A stretch of 64,000 nucleotides of DNA from Gloeopeniophorella convolvens (taxonomy: Eukaryota; Basidiomycota; Agaricomycetes; Russulales). The position numbers and the translations under genes were made by a program. The DNA is taken from contig WTXD01000008.1 in the NCBI GenBank assembly GCA_022496205.1, positions 682,001-746,000 on the forward strand. The letters run 5' to 3'. This document shows positions 56,557 through 64,000 of this stretch, in pieces. The notes under the pieces are model-generated. The model was not told where the DNA came from and made no database searches. It saw only the letters and a program-made list of their open reading frames with translations. The stretch's first letter is position 1. Every line of letters starts with the position of its first letter.

Positions 56557-58528
56557 ATGCTGCTGCCACGTGCGGTGAACGAGGAGTCTAAGACCCAGCC
56601 GCCCAAGCCTGCAACATACCAGTCTCTTCATCTATCCGCCATGCCAGTACGCATCGAAGTCGCTGAGCTCCTTACTATGCGGAGGCACCTAAAAACTGTG
56701 GGAAGGGCATATCATGACCGTTTGACAGCAATGATACAAGTGTGTTTGCTGTTTCGGGATGTTTCACCGAATCTGGGAGTGGAACAACTATATGAGTTGA
56801 GAAGGTCTTGGTAGCTTTGCGTTGGTATCGTTCTTGTGCTGAAATCTCACTGCTGTTTAGGATCTGTGAACTAGTCGATAATGCATCCAAATGCGCAATG
56901 GAGGCTGGAAGAGGTCGAAACCAAGTCGCCGACGAAGCGTTTGCCACGGCAGGGGAGAGCCTGGGTCGATACGCTATGGATGTGCACCCTACACAAGAGT
57001 TGAGGCCGTCCATCCTCATCTTGGTGAACATGGAATACTCACAGTATGGTCCATAGATCTGTTGGTGGTGGCATACATGCTGTCATTGAAAAGGCAGCAC
57101 AAAGGGATAAGCGTGCTATGAAAGCACAAAATCGGGCCTCTGCTCGTGTGGGATTCAAGGTGAGGATTCGACCCCTCCGATGCGTGCCTTTACGGTGACA
57201 CCAACATAGGTAAGGGGTGATCCGTCGAGCCTAATCAGAGTAGATCTCCAGATCTTAAAATCTCCCACCGAAAGAAGGGATGAACCCATTCGCACTTGTG
57301 AACTCATTTCTTCGTCTCATAGCTTTTGGAGGCACTGATAGCCAGAGGACTATTTCTAGATGAATTCCGGGCTGAGTATCTTATTCCCAATATACTGTGT
57401 GTGCTCGGCGAACTGCCAGGAGATCAACGAGTCCGTCTCCAGCAAAATCCCCATCTCTACTCAGGCTCGGAACTTCCCGACAAACCGTCAGCCTACACAA
57501 ACGAATTCACCCTCCAACCGCTCAAGCTGTTGAGGCTTCAGGAGGGGTCAAACATCTTAATTCTCCTTGACCGACCTGGCCGAATATTCGTCGAGTATGG
57601 CAAGTTTTCGCGCACATATGGAAATATATGGAAACCCGGTGTAAGCATCATATTGAAAGGTGGGCAATGCATCACTACGAGCTAGCGTTATGGCGTTGAC
57701 TTGACGATAAGGTAGCACCGGAGAGCTGGTGGCAGCTCAGTCTGTTGCACGCCAAATCCGAGGCGACGTGTGTATATGGCAGCGGGGCGGCGCTCTCCCC
57801 TCGCGAGAACTGACCAAGTGGACCGATGTGCTCGAGGAGGCCCTTCTCTCCCCTACTACTGATTGGCTGATCCGATCTGAGACATCGCTGGAAGATGCGA
57901 TCGCCATTGAGTTGACGGGTGGATGGGTGAGATCTCGTCTTCGCAGGCTGAAAGATGGACTGAACGGTTACAGAATCGCCTCCGCCTCAGAGAACCTAAG
58001 CCGCCGCCGCCTTCCGACGATTGCAGCAAAGAGGTCGAAGAACTCAGTACGGATCCGAACCCGGGTCCGTCTCCCATCCCCGATGCAGATGCCGCTGTGC
58101 CCCGCGCTCCCTCCCCATCCATACGGACGCTGGCTCCCTCCATTATATCAGACACCAGCACAGAAGAGGCGCCCCCCTTCAGGCGCAGACGCAACATGCT
58201 GTCCGCCCGCAGAGCAGATGCTGCGCCCCATCCGCTCCGCAGCAGCCTATCCGTCTCAATTCCCGCGCCGTCCACCGACACGGATCAGCTCACCCCGACC
58301 TCTGCGGAAGGATCTCCTATATCGCCCACATCGTCCTGGTTCCTGTCGAGCGACGCGGGGTCACCTACATCCTCGGAGTTCACGTTCAGCCTCGACACCC
58401 CCACTGGCTCGCCGCATGACAACTTCGCGCCGTCCACCTCCCAGGATTCGCTCTCCACCTATCGGCAAGACCAGTGGTATGACGCTCGCTCTTCCATTTC
58501 AGTGCCGAGGGAGGAAAGTAGTGCCTGA
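56557..58528 (+). CDS. unrecognised protein with Ser/Pro-rich C terminus
   Basis: Multi-exon gene of unknown role. A first exon from ATG 56557 (or 56641) ends LLTMRRHLKTVGRAYHDRLT-AMIQ. It joins across an intron (gtgtgt...gagaag) to VLVALRWYRSCAEISLLFR and CAMEAGRGRNQVADEAFATA. Further exons read LIARGLFLDEFRAEYLIPNI, LGELPGDQRVRLQQNP and NILILLDRPGRIFVEYGKF. A later part has TKWTDVLEEALLSPTTDWLI, then a frame with AERWTERLQNRLRLREPKPP, ending in a Ser/Pro-rich, probably disordered tail with stop at 58526-58528. The last two parts are in different frames across about 57905-57945, where only a 20 bp intron would fit; this is an indel or a wrong exon choice. No domain was recognised. Confidence 0.5.
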
Positions 58529-58965
58529 CACTTTCCAGAGCAATAAGTCCGATACGGTGAGCATTATTCCATTTCAGACGGCGCACAGGCTGAAGAGTCT
58601 ATGTTAGCAGGAGATGGGACGTCGTGGCAATTGGGCGTAGGCCGTTTCAGCAGATGATCAGCACGTTGGTACTGGTGTTATGTATTGGTCAGAGGGGTCC
58701 ATGACCGCGATGTGGCAGTATGTATGATATGCGAGAGCTCGCGCCTGAGATTGCGTCAATTAAATGTATTCAGTACCCAGTTTCTTTCCGCAGATACTCC
58801 AGACCGAGACAGTCTGTGTGGCCAACGACCTGGGGTGACATATCCCACCTTTGGATAGAGTAGAGTACACTCTGCGCGTCACCTTTGCTCGTTTCATAAT
58901 AAACAATACAACAGCCTAGGAAAGCGACCAGCCACCGCCCGCGTCCACCGCCGCGTCGCGCGCCA
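58529..58965. other. convergent spacer
   Basis: Between the unrecognised gene and the Rad23 gene; both 3' ends lie here. Nothing else seen. Confidence 0.5.
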
Positions 58966-60537
58966 CTACGCCTGGCCCTCGCCGTCGTCGTCAAACCCGC
59001 CCTCGAAGAGATAATTCGCAGCGAGCTCCTCGTTCTTGTCGCACGCAAAGTACGCCTCGATCACTGCCTGCCGCGGGAAGCCGAGCGCCTCGAGCTGCAG
59101 TGGGACACAGCAGCAGGGTTAGGGCACGCCAAAACCAGATAAGCGAACAAGCGCGCACCCTCTGAATCGCATCGCGCTCCTCGGGCGTGATGCTCAGCAC
59201 ATGTGCGCCGGGCGGCACGGGGTCGCCCTCCTCGCCAAAGCCTTCTTCGCCGCCGAGCAGCTGCAGGAGCGATTCGGGGTTCTCCGCGATCGCCTGCGCA
59301 AGCTGCGGGTTCTGCGCGGCTAGCTGCTGCACCAACGGCTGGATCAGTGCCGGGTTCGACGCGACGAGGTGTCGAAGCTGCTGCAGCTGCGGGTTGCTAG
59401 CCATCGCGCTCATGTCGAGCCCGCCCGCGCCGCCTGCCGCACCGCCGAGACCGGCACCGAGGCCAGCACCGAGACCGGCACCGAGACCGGCGCCGAGGCC
59501 GGCGGGAGCTGGATGATGTTGTTGCTGCTGCTGCTGTGCCAGCTGGCGGGGCAGGGTTAGGTGGGGTGGTGAACGAATACCACGGGCGTACCTGGAACAG
59601 ATTCTGGGGTGCAGCAGGAGGTTGAGCGGGCGGTGCGGCCGGCGGTGCAGCAGGGGGTGCCGATAGGGGTGGATTTGCCGCGGGAGCAGCCGCTGCCGGT
59701 GGGGCGCGAGGTGCAGCCTCTGGTTCCAGACCGGCGGGGATACCCTAGACAACCAAACAAGTCGGGTCGGCGTCCCATTCTACGCGTATTTGGACGAACA
59801 CGCACGTTGAATAGGTACTCGACTGCGCGATCGGGGTTGTTGAAGCTTGCGCGCATGGCGCGCTGCACCTGGTCCCGTGTAAAGCCCATCTCCATCATGT
59901 TCGCGATTGTCGATTGCAGCGCATCGCCGGTCAAGAATGAGCTCGTCTCGCCAAACGGCAGATTTGCGGCCGGCGCGGCTGCGGGAGCAGGAACAGGGAC
60001 AACAGCAGGAGCAGCTGCGGGAACCTCAGGTGCGGCGGCAGGAGTGGGCTCTGCTGGGGCAGGCTCCGCCGGCGCCGGCGCAGCTGGTGGCGGTGTGCTA
60101 ACGGCGGGGGCGGTGCTTGCGCTTGTCGAGGCGGTGGAGGTGGCTTTAGGCTGTCGATGGGGCTCAGTGTCCGCTCGTCGGAGGAAGAATAGAGAACGTA
60201 CCTTGGAGACCATGAGCACCAAAAAGTCCTTTTCCTTGATCTGACATGATTCGATAGTCTTCTCATCAGACAGGACTTTCCCTGGACAACGTAGTTGGAT
60301 CCCGCTGTACATGCAAGGGAGAAGAAAAGTAAGATACCTGAGTAGATAATCTTTTGGTTGTCGACGGCGTGGCCCTGAGTAGCGTTTATCTTCTGCTTCA
60401 GGTCACCGATAGTCTCAGATGGCTCAGCATCGACCTGAAACGCGTCGGTTAGATAAACGCCCGGCTCGAGAAGTAGCGAGACGGAGAGAACTGACCTTGA
60501 ACACCTTCTGCTGCAATGTCTTTACTGTTATCTGCAT
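58966..60537 (-). CDS. RAD23: UV excision repair protein Rad23 homologue
   Basis: Shuttle protein that binds the proteasome through its ubiquitin-like domain, binds ubiquitinated substrates through UBA domains, and stabilises the Rad4/XPC damage sensor; roles known from yeast. Start 60535-60537: [14 protein letters not shown], then [15 protein letters not shown] and [20 protein letters not shown] give the ubiquitin-like domain. A long Ala/Pro linker follows. UBA1 reads [20 protein letters not shown] with [14 protein letters not shown]. The XPC-binding region reads [43 protein letters not shown]2 starts [11 protein letters not shown] and continues [20 protein letters not shown]. It stops at 58966-58968. 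The linker before the XPC-binding region carries a Gly-Leu-Gly-Ala tandem repeat. The start is shared with a divergent promoter. Confidence 0.92.
59446..59505 (-). repeat. 12 bp coding minisatellite in the Rad23 gene
   Basis: About five units of accgagaccggc (plus strand), with some at g-to-a or c changes, encode repeated Gly-Leu-Gly-Ala on minus. The unit length is a multiple of three, so copy-number change would keep frame. Confidence 0.75.
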
Positions 60538-60781
60538 GGGTGTAACGAGAGATTGGGGACGAGGAGGATGTGGAGAGAGGAAGAAACGGAAGTTGAGAGA
60601 CACGGGCAGCGGGCGTACGCGTCCCTCGGATGACATAAGCAATAGAATGGAGTGACGGTCCGGAGACTGCCGAGAGCGGCTAGTCTCGGTCGAGGCAGAA
60701 GAACACATTGAGAGAGGTCGCGCGGTCTACACGCTCCAACTACTAATCCTGACCAGACCACGACTGTCTCCCCAGGTAAAC
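60538..60781. promoter_or_regulatory. shared divergent promoter of Rad23 and the LRR gene
   Basis: Only 244 bp separate the two start codons on opposite strands, so both core promoters must lie here. No TATA box is obvious on either strand. Confidence 0.6.
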
Positions 60782-62929
60782 ATGGACCACGAACGTGGAG
60801 ACGACTATCTGCGCAGAATTGCCGCTTTTATTCGCACAAACGAGCCTCGTCTCGCTGAAGCCGGCTTCCAGCGCCGCCGACGCTCCCGCACCCCCGCCCA
60901 GTCTGCCTCCGCTGGCCTCTCGCTCAATCCACTCCAGTGGTTTAGCTCGGACACCACGCCCCAGCAGACCGCGGGTCGTCCCAAGCCCCTTGCATTTGCC
61001 ATCGACACTCACCACCTTTTCTACGCTCTTATCCGCCTGGAGGCCCTCGGATACAATGTCGGCTCCCTCGACGTCAAGGTCGCCAAACCATCGCGGCCCA
61101 TGAACTACGTCGACGTATTCCGTGGGCCTGATACCTCCGACGCCATGTCCCTCTCATCCATCCGCACATCGCTGTCCGCCGTTTCTCGGCTCTCCCTCGG
61201 AGTCGGCCTATGGGGCCGCCCGGAACCTCCGAGCGTGGATCAGGAGCTCAAGTACATCTTTAGCAGCTTCACCAAGATCCCCGCGCTCTCACTACGTTCT
61301 CCGGGGCCGAAGAAGATTGCAGAGATCGCAGACGACCCGCCGAACGAGAACGCGCTCCCGCTCGACGCGTTCCGGAACCTGCAGAGCCTCGAGTGCCAGG
61401 ACATCGACCCGCGGACGCTACTCGGCTGGGACAGACTCTCAGAGGCGCTATGGAGCCTCACAGTCCGGCGGAGCGGGCTCGATGACGTCTCCGATCTGTT
61501 CATAGACGCGGTGAATGATGATCGCGCGCGGAGACAGGACACGCCATCCCCTGGCACGAACGGCCTTTCGCGGCAATCATCATTCCACAGCTCGCGCCTG
61601 CCCGAGTCCATCGTGGAAGACACGGAGGACACCGCCACGACGCCGACGAGCGACACGCCACCGCGCGCGCCGTCGTCTGCCGGGTCCGAGCCCGCCGCCG
61701 AATCGCCCAAGCTGCCGCCGTCCAAATGGGCGTTCCTGCGCCACCTCTCGCTCGCGGACAACTCGCTCACCTTCATCCCCCTCGCGCCGCTGCAGCACCT
61801 CACTACGCTCACGCATCTCGACCTCTCGTCCAATCTGCTTGTCGCCGTCCCAGAGGGCCTGTCCGCACTCTACAACCTCGTCTCACTCAACCTGTCGGAC
61901 AACATGATCGACTCGGTGCTCGGCATCTACAAGCGGCTCGGCCAGGTGCTCGCGCTGAACCTCTCGCGCAACCGGCTCGACTCGCTCTGCGGGCTCGAGC
62001 GCCTCATGGCCCTCGAGCGCGTCGACGTCCGGCACAACCAGCTCGAGGAGTCCGCCGAGGTCGGCCGCCTCGCCGCGCTGCCGAACATCGCGGAGGTCTG
62101 GGTCGAGGGCAACCCGCTCACCGAGCTCGAGCGCGACGCGCGCGTGCGCTGCCTCGACCTCTTCTGGCGCGAGGGCCGCGCGATCGTGCTCGACGGCGCG
62201 CCCGCCGGGTTCTACGAGAAGATGGCGCTCACGCCGCCTCCGCGCGAGCAGATGCGTTCCACGCGGCCCCCTCCCGCCGCTGCGCACTCGCCACCCATCG
62301 TCCCCGTGGGTGTGGGTGTGGGCGTCGCATCGAGCGGCGCGAGCTCATCGAGCAGCCCCGCTTTCTCGCCCGCGCCCTCGTCGCACCACCCCTCGCCACG
62401 CCTCGCCCCGTCCAGTGCGGGCGCGGGCGCGAAGCAGCGCAAGAAGCGCACGAAGCGCATCGTCGATCTCGACGCGGACGGCGGCAGTGCCGAGTCGAGC
62501 GAGCACGCGCCCGCGCCCGCACTACCCCCGCTGCCGCGCACGCGTTCGCCGCTGGCAGCGCCCGCACCGCTTCCCGCAGAAGAGGAGGACCCGACGCCCC
62601 GCGGGTCGGCGATCGCCCCGCGCCCGCCGACGAAGCACCGCCGCTCGCGTACGGAGTACGCGCCCGGACCGGAGCCGGAGCCCGCCGCCGCGTCGCTCCC
62701 GGCAGAGCGCACGCTGAGCGTGGCGGCGCGGCGCTCGGCGGCGCGGGCGCGACGGGCGGCCGCGTCCGTATTCGAGGCGCCCGGGGCAGAGGCGGAGGCA
62801 GAGGCAAAGGAGGGCGAGGCGTTTCGCGCGCGAATCGAGGCGCTGCGCGCAGAGATGGGGGATGGGTGGCTCAAGGTGTTCAGCCAGGGTCAGGCCGCGG
62901 CGCAAGCAGGGGCGCTGCCGTCCGCGTAG
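60782..62929 (+). CDS. leucine-rich-repeat protein
   Basis: Single-exon gene for 715 residues, an intracellular LRR scaffold of unknown partner. Starts MDHERGDDYLRRIAAFIRTN. A conserved N-terminal region has AFAIDTHHLFYALIRLEALG and FRNLQSLECQDIDPRTLLGW. The repeats run roughly from residue 315 to 450: LRHLSLADNSLTFIP, LTHLDLSSNLLVAVP, LVSLNLSDNMIDSV, VLALNLSRNRLDSL, LERVDVRHNQLEESA and IAEVWVEGNPLTELERDARV, the last being a capping repeat. The C-terminal 250 residues are Ala/Pro/Ser-rich and basic, probably disordered. The layout resembles fungal LRR proteins related to nischarin or STK11-interacting proteins, but orthology is unproven. It is intronless amid intron-rich neighbours. Confidence 0.82.
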   Translation: MDHERGDDYLRRIAAFIRTNEPRLAEAGFQRRRRSRTPAQSASAGLSLNPLQWFSSDTTPQQTAGRPKPLAFAIDTHHLFYALIRLEALGYNVGSLDVKVAKPSRPMNYVDVFRGPDTSDAMSLSSIRTSLSAVSRLSLGVGLWGRPEPPSVDQELKYIFSSFTKIPALSLRSPGPKKIAEIADDPPNENALPLDAFRNLQSLECQDIDPRTLLGWDRLSEALWSLTVRRSGLDDVSDLFIDAVNDDRARRQDTPSPGTNGLSRQSSFHSSRLPESIVEDTEDTATTPTSDTPPRAPSSAGSEPAAESPKLPPSKWAFLRHLSLADNSLTFIPLAPLQHLTTLTHLDLSSNLLVAVPEGLSALYNLVSLNLSDNMIDSVLGIYKRLGQVLALNLSRNRLDSLCGLERLMALERVDVRHNQLEESAEVGRLAALPNIAEVWVEGNPLTELERDARVRCLDLFWREGRAIVLDGAPAGFYEKMALTPPPREQMRSTRPPPAAAHSPPIVPVGVGVGVASSGASSSSSPAFSPAPSSHHPSPRLAPSSAGAGAKQRKKRTKRIVDLDADGGSAESSEHAPAPALPPLPRTRSPLAAPAPLPAEEEDPTPRGSAIAPRPPTKHRRSRTEYAPGPEPEPAAASLPAERTLSVAARRSAARARRAAASVFEAPGAEAEAEAKEGEAFRARIEALRAEMGDGWLKVFSQGQAAAQAGALPSA

Positions 62930-63288
62930 CTATTGCGTCAATCATCGGTGCTGTTTTTTTTTTCGATTTAGCTGCTGCATGTTGGTTTCTTTTTTGTGCT
63001 TATTGTATAGCCTGCACTGCTGTATAGTTGGGGATTCTATATACCACACACAGTATATATTGATGTCGAACTTACTGTGATATTGGGCGCGAGTCGGAAG
63101 AAGGAAGCGGCACAACTTGGATGGAGTGGCGGCCGCGGGTGTTCGGGGTCCCGCGGGGCGTGTGTGGCACTGTTCACGTTCAGGTGTGCCGCGGCTCTGC
63201 TGCTCACCTCCACCGTATCCTCGCCTCGCCTCCCCGCCCACCCTTCCCCTTTCCTCGTCGCTCATTACTCCCTCCCCTTACTCCAATC
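62930..63288. other. spacer between the LRR and ARF genes
   Basis: Contains ttttttttttcg (62953-62964) and an AT-rich stretch (63035-63065), probably the LRR 3' end, then a CT-rich leader (63230-63285) before the ARF start. Confidence 0.5.
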
Positions 63289-64000
63289 ATGGGCGCAAAC
63301 CTCTCCAAGGCCCTCGGTGCGTTCCCCTTCCCCGCTCTGCGCGCCCTTGGCCACGGGGCTTATCCGCGCACGGACGTTGTGCTCTGCGTACAGGCCGCCT
63401 GTTCGGCAGCAAGGAGATGAGGCTGTTGATGCTGGGTCTCGATGCTGCGGGAAAGACAAGTACGTCGTCCCACGCCTGTCGTTCGCTTTGGCGCTCACGC
63501 CGCGCACACGCACAGCCATCCTGTACAAGCTCAAACTGAACCAGTCCGTCACGACGATCCCAACAGGTGCGCGTGCCGTCCGTCCCGCTCTATAACCACA
63601 CACCCTCTGACCCGTGCCGCGTGCAGTCGGGTTCAACGTCGAGACGGTCACGTACAAGAACGTCAAGTTCAACGTGTGGGACGTCGGCGGGCAGGACAAG
63701 ATCCGCCCGCTCTGGCGGCACTACTACACCGGCACGCAGGGCCTCGTCTTCGTCGTCGACAGCCAGGACCGCGAGAGGATAGACGAGGCGAAGCAGGAGC
63801 TCCACCGCATCCTCAGCGATCGTGAGATGAAAGACTGTCTGCTGCTCGTGTTCGCGAACAAGCAGGACTTACCAGGCGGTGCGCTCTCCATTCTTGTGTG
63901 TGCGGTTGGCAGGGCGGCACTGACGTGACGTGCGGCGCAGCGATGTCGCCCGCCGAAGTGACTGAGAAGCTCGGGCTGCACCGGATGCGTGACCGTTCAT
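63289..64000 (+). CDS. ADP-ribosylation factor GTPase, ARF6-like (3' partial)
   Basis: Small myristoylated GTPase that controls membrane traffic and cortical actin. Exons 63289-63316, 63394-63459, 63516-63566, 63627-63877 and 63941 to the window end. Start [10 protein letters not shown], with Gly2 available for myristoylation. The P-loop GLDAAGKT spans an intron; then follow [16 protein letters not shown], switch [20 protein letters not shown], switch [20 protein letters not shown], and NKQDL for guanine recognition. The sequence [20 protein letters not shown] and [20 protein letters not shown] is closer to ARF6 than to ARF1. The last about 20 residues, with the SAT-type motif, are outside the window. 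All nucleotide-binding residues visible are intact. Confidence 0.92.

Noticed and set aside
61726..63027. 433-residue Arg/Ala-rich frame over the LRR gene
   Set aside because: Shadow of the LRR reading frame in high-GC sequence; composition is nearly all Arg, Ala, Pro and Gly, with no motif.
1..64000. CRISPR arrays, rRNA genes, canonical tRNA genes
   Set aside because: None seen; spaced direct repeats of CRISPR type and rRNA sequence are absent, and the only tRNA-like signal is degenerate.

Overview
The window is nuclear DNA from a filamentous basidiomycete, most likely a wood-decay agaricomycete such as a polypore. The evidence is genes cut by many 45-75 bp GT-AG introns, a Tnp2/CACTA transposon of the kind common in Agaricomycetes, and gene families typical of the group: fungal phospholipase B, GMC oxidoreductase, formate dehydrogenase and a basidiomycete multi-pass membrane protein family. 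There is no sign of operons or prokaryotic signals.

Left third (1-24.6 kb). Two paralogous C2H2-finger genes (1-1809, 5' end outside the window; 14480-15828) lie in a segmental duplication that also covers about 1.4 kb downstream. The first copy carries a 700 bp insertion (2062-2761) with a 10 bp direct repeat, and the second copy has the matching empty site. Between and after them are an R3H-domain gene with apparent frame damage, an SLC49/FLVCR-like MFS transporter (minus), a WBP4-like U1-zinc-finger splicing factor, an M28 aminopeptidase with a signal peptide, an alpha/beta hydrolase (minus) and a GMC oxidoreductase (minus). The spacers hold fragments of genes: the tail of a GMC oxidoreductase (4010-4200), the tail of a cysteine synthase (19239-19430), and dispersed repeat copies.

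Middle (25.9-46.8 kb). Four same-strand copies of a six- to seven-helix membrane protein gene form a tandem array (25940, 39073, 41910, 45069). A 9.6 kb CACTA-type transposon (28163-37745) sits between copies 1 and 2. It has terminal inverted repeats starting CACTGTGAAAA, a 3 bp AGC target duplication, a Tnp2-type transposase on plus and an accessory gene on minus. The transposase is dead: it has a frameshift, a stop codon and a 1.4 kb poly(A)-tailed insertion with a perfect 13 bp target duplication. Array copy 2 is also a pseudogene, and copy 3 has lost one intron cleanly.

Right third (48.3-64 kb). Ordinary housekeeping and metabolic genes: a membrane-anchored phospholipase B (minus), an NAD formate dehydrogenase, an unrecognised Ser/Pro-rich gene, a Rad23 homologue (minus) sharing a 244 bp promoter with a leucine-rich-repeat protein, and an ARF6-like GTPase cut by the window end. 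Exon joins were inferred by eye from splice consensus and reading-frame continuity; positions not listed as exon borders are approximate.
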